In this document: piece after piece, positions 25,505 through 35,293 of the stretch
Layout: each line of letters begins with the position of its first letter
Position numbering within the stretch: the stretch's first letter is position 1
DNA from: Flectobacillus longus
GTDB taxonomy: Bacteria > Bacteroidota > Bacteroidia > Cytophagales > Spirosomataceae
Direction of reading: 5' to 3'
DNA: 64,000 nucleotides
Assembly (NCBI RefSeq): GCF_030056705.1
Contig: NZ_JASHIC010000013.1
Location: 144,117 to 208,116 of the forward strand
Translations under genes and position numbers: made by a program
Notes under the pieces: model-generated
The model's input: the letters and a program-made list of their open reading frames with translations, nothing else
What the model was told of the DNA's origin: nothing
The model's database searches: none

Positions 25505-27568
25505 ATGTCTACAATTATTGCTCCTCCTTCAAAAACCTTTAAAGATGCCGCTATTGCAGCAACTATTTCAATAATTGTATTTATTGGCATTTACATTTTA
25601 TTGTTGATACTTGCACTCGGACTTACTGCAATTCTTGGTGTCGCTGGTTTGAGTTGTATGATTCTTATGGTTTCTCGAATTCACATTTGGGGGGCATTCA
25701 TAGGTATAGGACTGATGAGTATTGGTGTAGTAGTTTTGATTTTTCTTATAAAATTTATCTTTATCCGAAACACTACTAATTTAGACAGATATACAGAAAT
25801 TACTAAAAATGAACAACCTCAGTTATTTGCCCTACTAGATGAAATTGTTCAAAAAGTTGGAACAAGTTTTCCTAAAAAGGTATATCTCACAGCAGAGGTC
25901 AATGCGTCTGTTTTTTATGATTCTAGCTTTTTAAGTATGTTTTTACCTATCAAAAAAAACCTCCAAATAGGCTTAGGACTGATGAACAGTCTGACACAAG
26001 ACGAATTAAAAGCTGTACTTGCTCATGAGTTTGGACATTTTTCTCAAAAATCCATGAAAATTGGTAGCTATGTGTATTATACCAACCAAGTGATTCATAA
26101 TCTTTTGTTTCAAAATGACGCCTTTGGAAGTTTATTAGATCAATGGGCAAACATCCATTGGTTTATTAAATTGGGGGTACGTGTGGCAATTTATATTATC
26201 ATTGGTATCCAGAAAGTTCTTCAGTTTTTCTACAAACTTATCAATGTTAATTATCTCAAACTTTCGAGAGAAATGGAGTTTCATGCCGATGCCATTGCTG
26301 CACACGTAGCTGGGTCTGAGGCTTTGGCGAATGCACTTCTCAGAATTGACTTAGCAAATAGTGCCTACTATACTGTTTTGAATTTTTATGAAAAAAATAT
26401 TAGTAAAGCTAAGATTACCAACAACATTTACCCTCAACAAAGTTGGATAATGAAGTCCATTGCCGAAATCAATGATGTACCACTAAATCGTGATTTACCA
26501 CAAGTTACCTTAGAAAAATTTGACAAAATCATCCAGTCTAAACTCATTATTGAAGACCAATGGGCTACTCATCCAAGCATGACTGAAAGAGTACAACATC
26601 TCCAAAAACTCAATATTTCTATACAACAAACACACAAAGATTTAGCCATAAATTTACTGCAAAACTCTCAAAGTATTTTACAACACCAAACTGAACAATT
26701 GTTTGCTATGGTACAATATGATAGGATTACTGAGATAGTGAGTTATGAGCAATTTGTGGAAATAATACAGGAAGAAAAAAAACATAATAGTTATGCGCCT
26801 GAGTACAAAGGATATTTTGATTGGCGTCACCCTGCTCCTATTGAAGAATCTCTAAAAAATGCCAATATTGATCAAGAAAGCCTATTTTCACCTGAGATAT
26901 TCGAAAAATTAGAAGAAATAACAATTCTGAACAACGATATCACCAAACTTCAACAACTCATTATCTTACCTGAGCTACCAGATTTTATTGAATATGATAA
27001 TAAAAGAGTGCCACAAACGGAGATAAATAACCTTCTCGAACAACTTCAAGATGCAATGGAAACGGGTACAAAAGCATTGTTTGAACATGAACAAATGGTT
27101 TCAGCTCTCAGTTTTCAACATGCTACAGCTAAAGGACAAGGACAACAATATGAAACTGAATTATTATTGCTTCTTGAGACTCAACAACTACATGAACAAA
27201 ATTATGAGTTGGTGCAAAAAATATATGGTGCCTTACAGTTTACTCATGTGAATACACCATTTCAGGAAATCATAAAGTATTTCGAAGATTTTCTACCAAT
27301 TGAAAAACAGCTTAAATCAGCCCTTCAACACTTACTCGAAGTCGAGCGTTGGCAGACATATTGGGAAGCAGAAGACCGAGTTTCTTGTCAAACGTTTTTG
27401 AATGAAACTTTTGTTTATTTCAGCAATCCCGAATATGACACAAAAGCGCTGAATGTTCTTTTTACGGCTATACAAATCTTTGAAAAAATGGAATGGAAGG
27501 TGTTTTTTGAAGAAAAACGAAGCTTTTTACAGGTGCAATTGCCATGGTTGGAAAAAGAACTAAAATGA
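25505..27568 (+). CDS. M48-family membrane metalloprotease with long C-terminal extension
   Basis: A 687-residue protein. Two to three hydrophobic segments lie in residues 15-90, and another near 222-245. The zinc site is HEFGH (His174, Glu175, His178) with the third ligand Glu258 in EFHAD, the HtpX/Ste24-like pattern. The C-terminal ~300 residues are rich in Gln, Glu and Leu and look helical or coiled-coil, with no family I recognise. It probably cleaves membrane or envelope proteins. Convergent with the broken beta-galactosidase gene, separated by an inverted repeat. Confidence 0.85.
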   Translation: MSTIIAPPSKTFKDAAIAATISIIVFIGIYILLLILALGLTAILGVAGLSCMILMVSRIHIWGAFIGIGLMSIGVVVLIFLIKFIFIRNTTNLDRYTEITKNEQPQLFALLDEIVQKVGTSFPKKVYLTAEVNASVFYDSSFLSMFLPIKKNLQIGLGLMNSLTQDELKAVLAHEFGHFSQKSMKIGSYVYYTNQVIHNLLFQNDAFGSLLDQWANIHWFIKLGVRVAIYIIIGIQKVLQFFYKLINVNYLKLSREMEFHADAIAAHVAGSEALANALLRIDLANSAYYTVLNFYEKNISKAKITNNIYPQQSWIMKSIAEINDVPLNRDLPQVTLEKFDKIIQSKLIIEDQWATHPSMTERVQHLQKLNISIQQTHKDLAINLLQNSQSILQHQTEQLFAMVQYDRITEIVSYEQFVEIIQEEKKHNSYAPEYKGYFDWRHPAPIEESLKNANIDQESLFSPEIFEKLEEITILNNDITKLQQLIILPELPDFIEYDNKRVPQTEINNLLEQLQDAMETGTKALFEHEQMVSALSFQHATAKGQGQQYETELLLLLETQQLHEQNYELVQKIYGALQFTHVNTPFQEIIKYFEDFLPIEKQLKSALQHLLEVERWQTYWEAEDRVSCQTFLNETFVYFSNPEYDTKALNVLFTAIQIFEKMEWKVFFEEKRSFLQVQLPWLEKELK

Positions 27569-27581
27569 AAGTAATAAATGA

Positions 27582-27697
27582 TGTACGAAGGATTTAATTG
27601 TTATATCGGATTTCTGATTGCAGAGTTTGGATTTTTGAGATTAGATTTAAACTAGCTCAATTTACCCAACTCCACAATCAGAGAAATCCTTCGTACA
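27582..27697. repeat. Long inverted repeat between convergent genes
   Basis: TGTACGAAGGATTT plus CTGATTGCAGAGT on the left pair with the right arm ending in AAATCCTTCGTACA (about 27669-27697). The left arm carries an 18-base insertion (AATTGTTATATCGGATTT) that repeats part of itself. It could act as a terminator in RNA, or be a decayed repeat. Confidence 0.55.
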
Positions 27698-27706
27698 ACC
27701 CTATTG

Positions 27707-28879
27707 CTATTTAACTTTTTCGATAAACTCTACTTCGATAATACTCAAATTGCCTTTGGTGTTGGCATCGTTTCTGGCAATACCATCATCGAGTTTTTTA
27801 CCGCCCATTTCTACACCGCTTTGTGAATCGTCTTTTCCAGAATTTTCATTCATTAATTGAATCGTAATTACTTTTCCTCTGGTTGGCTTGCAAAGCGCTT
27901 TGAAATAGCCTAATGATTTTTCGGTATTTCCCTCAAATACGATTTTGTCATCAACCAAAATACGAAGTGGATACACTTTGGTACGGAAGTTATTAAGTTT
28001 AATATTTACCTCATCGAGTGTTGCTGTTTTTTTGAGTGTATATTTAATCCAAGCAGTATTGATTTTCCCATCATTTATCCAATCGCTCAATTCGTTATCA
28101 TCGATACTTGCTTGGGCTTTTTCTTGATTGGCACCAGCTACAATATCTGCTATCTCAAGAGACTTCCGAGTAGCTACAAAAGAAGGACTCTGTGGTGTTT
28201 CGCCTCTTGTCAATGATGGCTTTAATCCACCCGAAGGCCATTGTTCATTCAACCCTGCATTGATTTTTACGGGAGTCGTTTCAAAATTCAACTCAGCGCT
28301 TTTTAATCCTTCGGCATTGGCTATAAGGTTTACTTTTCCTGCTTTTGTTGTCGAGCGAATCAATACCCGATTGACACCACATTCTACAGGTAGACTTTTG
28401 GCTAAAATGTAGTTATCTGGACCTTGAGCAATTCCCCCACGCCATTCGGCTTCGCCTGTCAAAGTAAAATGAATCATATTTAAAGCCGTTGGACAGCGAT
28501 TTCCGTCTTTGTCTACGACCTCTACCTGAGCCAGAATTACATCTGCGCCATCAGCACGAAAACCCGTCGGATTGCTACGTGCTGTCAAACGGAGTGCTAC
28601 AGGCTCGCCAGCAGTTTTGATTTCGTCTTGTGCCAAAACTTTGCCTTTAGCATCGTAAGTCACAGCTTTGATGCTTCCAACTTGCCAAGTAATATTCTTG
28701 AAAGTAAATAAAAAGTTACTGCTACGAGCGCCAAAGCCTTGTGATTTACCGTTGACAAACAGCTCTGTTTTTTCGCCCGATGCCACTACATTTATGTCTT
28801 TGACAGTGCCAGTCTGGTAATTCCAGTGACCAATAATATGTACTCGAAATTTCTCAGTATCGACCCAACCATCCCACAT
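27707..28879 (-). CDS. GH2 beta-galactosidase, C-terminal fragment
   Basis: 390 codons starting at MWDGWVDTEKF inside the tail of the N-terminal fragment. It continues the enzyme with HIIGHWNY, an Ig-like domain (ELFVNGKSQG, DGADVILAQVEVVDKDG) and a discoidin-like C terminus. It has no signal peptide or catalytic residues of its own, so it is probably not a functional separate gene. Confidence 0.7.
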   Translation of the reverse strand: MWDGWVDTEKFRVHIIGHWNYQTGTVKDINVVASGEKTELFVNGKSQGFGARSSNFLFTFKNITWQVGSIKAVTYDAKGKVLAQDEIKTAGEPVALRLTARSNPTGFRADGADVILAQVEVVDKDGNRCPTALNMIHFTLTGEAEWRGGIAQGPDNYILAKSLPVECGVNRVLIRSTTKAGKVNLIANAEGLKSAELNFETTPVKINAGLNEQWPSGGLKPSLTRGETPQSPSFVATRKSLEIADIVAGANQEKAQASIDDNELSDWINDGKINTAWIKYTLKKTATLDEVNIKLNNFRTKVYPLRILVDDKIVFEGNTEKSLGYFKALCKPTRGKVITIQLMNENSGKDDSQSGVEMGGKKLDDGIARNDANTKGNLSIIEVEFIEKVK

Positions 28880-30678
28880 TCATAAAAACCATCTTTCTCC
28901 ACTCGTAGTGCATCTACTTCGCCACTTCTACGATAATTTTCGGCACCTCTAAAATGGGTATTTGAATCTGAAAAAATGATATTCACGCCACCCGAACTCA
29001 CTCTTTTGCCTGTGCCAGGTCTTTCTCGCCAGTAGTCATACCAGCGCATTACGTCTTCAATTGCGTGGGTATCTTGGTTACGGTTGTATTCACGCGCTGA
29101 AGCGCCCTTATACAAAGGACCATCACCATCTTTATGAAAAGGAGGTGTAAATTCGTCCCAATATTTTCGTAATCCTTCGTCACGAGAATATTCCATCGAC
29201 CACATCGGAATATGGGCACTTTTGTTGATATACAACATTTCGCCTCCATATTCTGAAATTTTACTATCTAGCATTTCTCTCGATCCTATGGCACGCCCTC
29301 CAAATGGGTCGTATTGCGTTTTCAAGGCTTTCATTTCTGCAATATGATTCTCGGAAATAGATTCGTTACCACATTCATAGAAGAAGATACTCGGTGCATT
29401 ACGATTATAAATAATGGCATCGCGCATCACCTGAGTACGTTGTGTCCAGCGTGTGCCTTCTACATCTTTTTCGGCATCACCTGCTGGCATTGCCTGAATC
29501 AAGCCAACTCTATCGCAGGATTCTATATCCTGTTTCCAAGGTGTAATGTGCATCCATCTTACCAAATTGGCGTTACTTTCCACCATCAAGCCATTGCTGT
29601 AGTCGCTCAACCAAGGTGGAACCGACAAGCCCAAGGCAGGCCATTCGTTGCTAGTCCGTTGGGCGTATCCTTTCATCATGAGTACTCGGTCGTTGAGATA
29701 TACCATACCATTATTGTACTCGACTTTTCTAAAACCCGTTTGGGTTGGTAGTTCATCTACGATTTTCCCATTTACTTTCAAACGACTTGTTACGGTGTAC
29801 AAATACCCGTAGCCCCAACTCCAAAAGTGTAGGTCGCTTAATGGTGTATTTGCAGACAAAGTTTTTGTTTCAGTAGGTTGAAGAGTCTGGGAATTTCCTG
29901 TAAAAGTTTTTACGATTTTTCCGTCTAAATCCTTTATCTCAACTTCTAATGAAACTGTTTTAGGTTCAGAAAATTCGTTTTTCACTTCTGATTCTACTAC
30001 CACCGTGGCCTTTTTACCTTTGATGTCGAAGTTTTTAGCATAAACATAGGTTCCAGAAGTTTGTAAAAAAGAATATAGAGGCAAGGTCTGATACAATTTG
30101 TCGGTAACATGTAACCAGACATTTTTGGACAAACCTCCGTAGTTTGCATTAAAATTTTTGTCGCTCCATTGATAACGAGAGTTTGTAGCTTTTTCTCGAT
30201 AATCCCAAGCATTATCAGTACGGACAGCAATCACATTTTCGCTGTCGTATTTGACCCACTGGCTTATATCAAAACCAAAAGCCATAACTCCATTTTCATG
30301 GATACCCATATACTGACCATTGAGATACACCTTGCCAGCTTGGCGAACGCCCTCAAATTCGATAAAGATTTTTTTTCCTTGTGTGTTTTTGGGTAAAACA
30401 AAATGTTTGCGATACCAAGCAATTCCAGTAGGGTGCTGATCAATAGAAACCCTAAAGGCAGCATCTTCATTCCAAGCGTGTGGCAGTGTGACGGCTTTCC
30501 AATCTGTATCGTTGAAATCAGGCATTTCTGCTCCTTTAGCATCGCCTACAAAAAGTTTCCAAGAAGGGTTAAAACTGTATTGGGTTCGTGTATTTTGCCC
30601 CCAAGTTGGTAAGACAAAACATAGTAGTAAAAAGCCTAAAAATATTTTTTCAGGTAATAGAGAAGAAAACATTTGCAT
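28792..30678 (-). CDS. GH2 beta-galactosidase, N-terminal fragment
   Basis: 628 codons, of which about 595 belong to the enzyme and the rest is out-of-frame tail. Signal peptide (KIFLGFLLLCFVLPTWGQ), jelly-roll sugar-binding domain (WYRKHFVLP, FEGVRQAGKVYLNG), Ig-like domain, then TIM barrel with acid/base Glu439 (ECGNES) and nucleophile Glu496 (SMEYSRD). Both catalytic residues are present, so the fragment alone could in principle fold as a truncated enzyme. Secreted; would cleave beta-galactosides or related sugars. Confidence 0.8.
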   Translation of the reverse strand: MQMFSSLLPEKIFLGFLLLCFVLPTWGQNTRTQYSFNPSWKLFVGDAKGAEMPDFNDTDWKAVTLPHAWNEDAAFRVSIDQHPTGIAWYRKHFVLPKNTQGKKIFIEFEGVRQAGKVYLNGQYMGIHENGVMAFGFDISQWVKYDSENVIAVRTDNAWDYREKATNSRYQWSDKNFNANYGGLSKNVWLHVTDKLYQTLPLYSFLQTSGTYVYAKNFDIKGKKATVVVESEVKNEFSEPKTVSLEVEIKDLDGKIVKTFTGNSQTLQPTETKTLSANTPLSDLHFWSWGYGYLYTVTSRLKVNGKIVDELPTQTGFRKVEYNNGMVYLNDRVLMMKGYAQRTSNEWPALGLSVPPWLSDYSNGLMVESNANLVRWMHITPWKQDIESCDRVGLIQAMPAGDAEKDVEGTRWTQRTQVMRDAIIYNRNAPSIFFYECGNESISENHIAEMKALKTQYDPFGGRAIGSREMLDSKISEYGGEMLYINKSAHIPMWSMEYSRDEGLRKYWDEFTPPFHKDGDGPLYKGASAREYNRNQDTHAIEDVMRWYDYWRERPGTGKRVSSGGVNIIFSDSNTHFRGAENYRRSGEVDALRVEKDGFYECGMVGSILRNFEYILLVTGITRLALSKT

Positions 30679-30799
30679 AGATTATCGTGTTTGAATAAAG
30701 CTATAATCCTCAGAATCAGCCATTCGTAATTCTAAATAGATTTCAGGTTTTGCTTATACAAAGACCTATTCACTTTTGTTTTACTCAAAACCCTCATGC

Positions 30800-32734
30800 T
30801 TATGTTAAATCCTGTTTTGGAAAAGATACAATAAATTCAGAACCGTTATTTTCTTCGCTTTTTACCGAGATACTGGCACTATTGAGATCGGCAAACTGTT
30901 TGACCAAGGACAATCCTAAGCCCAAGCCTTTTTCATAGTTTGTACCATAAGTAGATATTCCTTTGCCTGATTGGGCAAAAAGTTGTGAGAGTTTTTCTGA
31001 CGACATACCAATACCATCATCTTTTACCGAAACTAAAATAGCTGTTGGGCTTTGTTGATATGTAATAGCCACGGTACCTTCTGCTTTGGTAAATTTGATA
31101 GCATTGGCTATCAGGTTTTGAAAAAGGATATGTATTTGGTCTGGGTCGGCATGAACAAAAACAGGCTCGTTATATAAGTGTACAAGCTCGATGTTTTTAT
31201 TTTCGGCAGTATTGATAAAAACGTCTTTAATTTGCTCAATTTTTTGTGTCAGGCACATCTCTTGCTTTTGAGTTGTAAGTCCTTCCTTTTGGCTATTTGC
31301 CCAATTGAGCAAATGTTCTAACATTTCGGAAGTAGCACTCACTTGTTCATAGATTTTGTCAAGAATCATCTCTTTTTCAGCCTCACCCAAATAGCCTGTT
31401 TTAAACATTCTAAAACTTGCTAATATTGTAGCAAAAGGCGAACGTAAATCATGTCCAACAATCGAAAAGAGCTTATTTTTAGTTTGGTTAGAAAGCAATA
31501 ACTCCTTGTTTTGTTTTTCAATCAATTTATTTTGTGCCAAAATTTGCTCAGATTTTTCTTGTAAGTCATCATATAGACGCTCTTTTTTGCGAGCATTTCG
31601 CACATTAAGCACCAAAATTATCGACAACGAAGCCGAAATAGAGCCAATAAGCATAATCAGCATTTGGCTATTAGCTTCTTTTTGTAATACCACTTGATTT
31701 TTGCGCAGTAGAGCATCATTTTCGGCCTGCTTACGTTTTAGCGATAGTTGGGTCAGCTCTTTCTCTGTTTGTTCGTTCGAGAGACTATCACTGTATTTGT
31801 TTTCAAGGTCAAGATATTTATATGCTTCTGCATATCGTCCTGCCGCACGATAAGACTCATGGAGTATTTTTAAAGCCTGAGCAATATCCCATTTAGTATT
31901 GGTTTTCTGGGCCAAATCCAAGCCTTTCTGAGCATAAGAAATAGCATTGATATAGTCTTTTTTCTGGTAATAACATTTTGCCAGTCCTGTATAGGCAAAA
32001 CTATTTTCCCAATCATTCTGATACTTGGTATTTTGGATTACTGACGAATAATAAAAGATAGCCTCTTGTAATCTTTTGCGTAGCAAGTAAAAATCTCCTA
32101 AACGATTATTATTCATTGCGATGAGGTGCTCATCATGTATTTTTTGACTAATTTTTTTTGACAACTGAAAGTAATAATATACACTATCAGGTTGATTGAG
32201 TTCTATACTTGCAAGCGCTAAATTGAAATAATTGGATGCCAGTCTCTTAGGATTATTGAGCTTTTGATTAAGCCAAACAGCCGTGTATAACTCCTTTTTA
32301 GCAAGCTTATATTTTTGTTGAGCAAGATAAATAAGTCCTAAAAGATTGGTCATGCCTGCCTTGCCATCCAAATCATGAATGTATTCGCTAATAGCGGCTG
32401 AACGCAAAAGGTATTTCAGAGAAAGCTCATAGTCTCCCTTTACATAATAATACCTTGCAATATTGGCAAGAGCAGTGGTTTGCCCTTTATCAAATTTGAC
32501 TTGCTCGGCTATTTTAAAGGCTTCATTCGATATGGTAATCGTTTTAGCAGAAGCTATTTGCATATACTCATAAGCAATCAGATTCAATAATTTGACAGCA
32601 TTTGAGTCTGGTTGTTGTTTTATGCGAACCGAATCCTTTTTCCACAACCCAAGTAAGCTATCAAGTTTTCTTTGTTGCGAAAAAGTTATGTACGGGATAA
32701 TAAGGGCGGTTAACAGTATTAATCTTAAAAACAT
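30800..32734 (-). CDS. TPR-containing sensor histidine kinase
   Basis: A 644-residue kinase. It starts at an ATG giving a clean signal peptide (MFLRLILLTALIIPYITFSQ); a longer frame from 32809 adds 25 residues before it. Residues ~30-330 form about six TPR repeats in the periplasm, then one membrane segment (~358-378), a coiled coil, and the kinase core: phospho-acceptor His428 in FSIVGHDLRSPF, N box NAIKF, G1 DDGIGM and G2 GLGLGLSLVKQ. It probably senses an extracellular protein-linked signal. No response regulator is adjacent. It follows the broken beta-galactosidase gene on the same strand, so carbohydrate control is possible but unproven. Confidence 0.88.
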   Translation of the reverse strand: MFLRLILLTALIIPYITFSQQRKLDSLLGLWKKDSVRIKQQPDSNAVKLLNLIAYEYMQIASAKTITISNEAFKIAEQVKFDKGQTTALANIARYYYVKGDYELSLKYLLRSAAISEYIHDLDGKAGMTNLLGLIYLAQQKYKLAKKELYTAVWLNQKLNNPKRLASNYFNLALASIELNQPDSVYYYFQLSKKISQKIHDEHLIAMNNNRLGDFYLLRKRLQEAIFYYSSVIQNTKYQNDWENSFAYTGLAKCYYQKKDYINAISYAQKGLDLAQKTNTKWDIAQALKILHESYRAAGRYAEAYKYLDLENKYSDSLSNEQTEKELTQLSLKRKQAENDALLRKNQVVLQKEANSQMLIMLIGSISASLSIILVLNVRNARKKERLYDDLQEKSEQILAQNKLIEKQNKELLLSNQTKNKLFSIVGHDLRSPFATILASFRMFKTGYLGEAEKEMILDKIYEQVSATSEMLEHLLNWANSQKEGLTTQKQEMCLTQKIEQIKDVFINTAENKNIELVHLYNEPVFVHADPDQIHILFQNLIANAIKFTKAEGTVAITYQQSPTAILVSVKDDGIGMSSEKLSQLFAQSGKGISTYGTNYEKGLGLGLSLVKQFADLNSASISVKSEENNGSEFIVSFPKQDLT

Positions 32735-32944
32735 TAGCTCATGCTTAGAGTATTTAGTGACGCTCGGAATCAAAAGTAATTTACAGAGTTTTTCCGAAAA
32801 CACAAGCATTCTTAGGCAGTCAAAATTTTACAAACAAGAATTTTTATTATTTTTAACGAAGAATAAAGCTATTATTTGCACAAAATAAAACACCAAAAAA
32901 ACAATAGCTTTCAGACTCCTTTTAATAAGATTCTTTTTTTCTCA

Positions 32945-32984
32945 TAAAACAGGGCTTAAACAATGATTTTCAAGCCCTATTTTA
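32945..32984 (-). terminator. Hairpin after the M24 peptidase gene
   Basis: ATAAAACAGGGCTT and AAGCCCTATTTTAT form a stem with one mismatch, just past the stop at 32991. A- and T-rich flanks on both sides suggest a terminator. Confidence 0.7.
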
Positions 32985-32990
32985 TGTATA

Positions 32991-34346
32991 TTATTGACCT
33001 AAATGCTCTAATTTTTGCCTCCTCGGTATTGTCAATAAAGTTTTCTGGCGACCGTCGATATAATGTACTTTTCCATTGATAAACAATCCTTGTTCTTCCA
33101 GCATAACACGCACTTCTTTATTACCCCATTCAGGAATTTTCACTTTGGCGTTTAGCTCTATTGCATAGGCTGTATTCTCATTAATTGAATATTCGCCAGT
33201 TCCAGGCACACCTCCCTGCATGTCCCACATACCAATGGCAGGGCCAGCAGCATGTCCATGATACCCTACTGGGTGCGAATAAATCTGAGCAACCACACCA
33301 TCTTGTTCGGCTTTGCGTAAGGATAATGCCAAGATTTGGTTCCCTGTCATTCCCACCTTAAAAAAGCCAGTCATGATATCCTGTAGTCTATTGCCAGCTG
33401 AAAACGCTTTATTCAAATAATCGGGTACTTGTTTTTCGTCTGGACGCAACACATACGCCATTTCTTGAACATCGGTATTAAGACGCAAATACGTAATCCC
33501 AAAATCACAATGCAATAAATCACCCGGCATAATCACCTCCACGTCGGGGCGACGGTCATACGGCCAGTTGACTTTGTCTGGGTCGGGGCGTTGAATGTCT
33601 ACCGTTGGGTGAAACCATGTATCAAGCTTCAAGTCTGCCACTCGCTCACGCAAGTACCACACCACATCGTCGGTGGTAGTAACGCCAGGGATAATAACTT
33701 TTTCAGAAAATGCCTCTGCTATGATTTGATGAGTGATTCTGTCTAACATCTCATACAACGCAATTTCACGTGGCGTACGAGTTTCGAGCCAGCCTACACA
33801 GAGGCGTTCGGCAGAAGTGACTTTATTTTTGTATTCAGCAGGCATATTGCTCATCAAAGCTTCATGCTCCGAATGGCTCAAACCATCGGCATGTGCATAT
33901 TGCTCAGACACGTCCAATGCAATTTTCTTAGGCTTTCTTTCTTCGATGATTTGAATAAGGCGTTTCCACTGATTTGCTTCTTTTTCGGGTTGCCAAGCCG
34001 ATTTAAAGATGGTACCCACATTGTAACGAGCCACAGCCAAAGCCTCAAGACCTTGTGATTCGCCTTTGTCATAAATAACTAAAATTGTTCGGCGACGAGC
34101 ATTGAGCCAAGTGGATGGCAACATTGTTTTGATAACTGGGTCTTCGTTGTATTCTCTAGCAATGATGACCCACATATCGATTCCATTTTTGCGCATCAGA
34201 TTAGGCAATACGCTTTTGAAACGTTCATCAAGCAATTCATCTTGTAATACAGCACGTTCTTTCAGCGGTAAAATTTTAGGAACTTCTTGGGAAAAGGCAG
34301 GAGCAATACCAAGCAGTATTGCCAGTAATAGGACAATTTTTCTCAT
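32991..34346 (-). CDS. Secreted M24-family peptidase, Xaa-Pro aminopeptidase-like
   Basis: A 451-residue protein with signal peptide MRKIVLLLAILLGIAPAFSQ; I chose this ATG over a frame start 12 codons earlier. The N-terminal domain (residues ~20-210) is the creatinase-like fold; the C-terminal pita-bread domain shows the metal-binding pattern, with Asp in HCDFGITYLRLNTD, His in YSHPVGYHGH and Glu in AIELNAKV. The final metal-Glu position reads MLEEQGLF. Family members remove N-terminal residues before proline. Bacteroidota often carry secreted copies used for peptide scavenging. Confidence 0.82.
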   Translation of the reverse strand: MRKIVLLLAILLGIAPAFSQEVPKILPLKERAVLQDELLDERFKSVLPNLMRKNGIDMWVIIAREYNEDPVIKTMLPSTWLNARRRTILVIYDKGESQGLEALAVARYNVGTIFKSAWQPEKEANQWKRLIQIIEERKPKKIALDVSEQYAHADGLSHSEHEALMSNMPAEYKNKVTSAERLCVGWLETRTPREIALYEMLDRITHQIIAEAFSEKVIIPGVTTTDDVVWYLRERVADLKLDTWFHPTVDIQRPDPDKVNWPYDRRPDVEVIMPGDLLHCDFGITYLRLNTDVQEMAYVLRPDEKQVPDYLNKAFSAGNRLQDIMTGFFKVGMTGNQILALSLRKAEQDGVVAQIYSHPVGYHGHAAGPAIGMWDMQGGVPGTGEYSINENTAYAIELNAKVKIPEWGNKEVRVMLEEQGLFINGKVHYIDGRQKTLLTIPRRQKLEHLGQ

Positions 34347-34485
34347 GATAGTTTTGAAGTAAGTGAGGGTGAAAAACACCACAATTTGTTGATAGTGTGA
34401 ATTTTCCCTAAATCTAAACCAGAATCATGAGTTTTGAAAATAGGAGTAGAAGGTAGTTGTGTTTATCTACTAAATAAAGTGTTGC

Positions 34486-35190
34486 TTATTCTCGATTTTC
34501 CTTTCTAATCGGTTTAATTTTTTGAGGTATTGTAGGTTCTTTAAATACCAAGTATTCAGCATCAAACCACCCTGTAAAGCCAAAAAGAGGACCTAATAAT
34601 TTACTTGTTACCTTCAAATCTAAATAGAATTTTTGCTTTTCATCATCATACCATTCCAAAAGCTCTATATCTCCTCTTATCAGACTCGGGACTGGAATTT
34701 TCAATTTTCCCAGAAAAGCAAACTGTCTGCCAGAAGTAAATCTGATTGCTCCATTTTCAGCCTTTAGTCCCATTTCAAAAATCATACGGTGGTCGAGTCC
34801 CAAATACTCTACTATTTGCTGTTTGGACTCGCTATAGGTAGCAGTTCCATCGAAACGCTGCTCTTCATCTGTAAAATAAAACACTCTATTCATTGAATGT
34901 ACTTCTCTTCCAAAATCATCAATGTAGGGATAATTATGTATTTCGTAAGAGATATTTTGACCCGTTCTAGGAAAAAGAATATTGCTTTTGGATAAGAGTT
35001 TTAATACAAAAACGGCAAGTTTATTTCCATTCCAAATACGCTCCATGACTCCTCTCCCAATAAATGCGATGTTATTGGAGGTAGAAAAATCAAAACGTTT
35101 TTGGATTTCTGGATGTAGTTTTTCGTACTCTGCCACCATTTGTCTTTTGTAGGCTGAAATATGCGTTGGTATTTGTGCTGATTGAAGCAT
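34486..35190 (-). CDS. DUF4166 domain protein
   Basis: A 234-residue soluble protein matching the DUF4166 pattern: KLHPEIQKRFDF, GRGVMERIWNG, ILFPRTGQNI, QRFDGTATYSES and GPLFGFTGWFDAEY. No enzyme motif or signal peptide is visible, and the molecular function of the family is unknown. Elsewhere such domains are found fused to saccharopine dehydrogenase-like proteins; here it stands alone. It lies 103 bases downstream of the alkB gene on the same strand. Confidence 0.72.
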   Translation of the reverse strand: MLQSAQIPTHISAYKRQMVAEYEKLHPEIQKRFDFSTSNNIAFIGRGVMERIWNGNKLAVFVLKLLSKSNILFPRTGQNISYEIHNYPYIDDFGREVHSMNRVFYFTDEEQRFDGTATYSESKQQIVEYLGLDHRMIFEMGLKAENGAIRFTSGRQFAFLGKLKIPVPSLIRGDIELLEWYDDEKQKFYLDLKVTSKLLGPLFGFTGWFDAEYLVFKEPTIPQKIKPIRKENRE

Positions 35191-35293
35191 TTTCTAGAAA
35201 TTAAACTATTACACACAGACTTTAAAAGAGAAAACATCATTGTTGACTTGTTACATTCTTATAAAGCTAATTCACCTCTCTCTGTCTTTACTT

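Larger units (their letters stand above)
27707..30678 (-). pseudogene. GH2 beta-galactosidase broken by a frameshifting deletion
   Basis: The two halves of one glycoside hydrolase family 2 enzyme lie in different frames and overlap at 28792-28879. The first half holds the sugar-binding, Ig-like and TIM-barrel domains; the second holds the C-terminal beta domains. At the junction, homologues read roughly KDGFYAHQVMWDGW; here KDGFYE runs straight into MWDGW, so about four codons are missing with a net frame change. That argues for a real deletion of about 10 bases, not a simple homopolymer error. The intact protein would be about 990 residues. Confidence 0.75.

Noticed and set aside
27707..30678. 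Programmed frameshift in the GH2 gene
   Set aside because: About four codons are missing at the break; no slippery sequence or downstream structure is seen.
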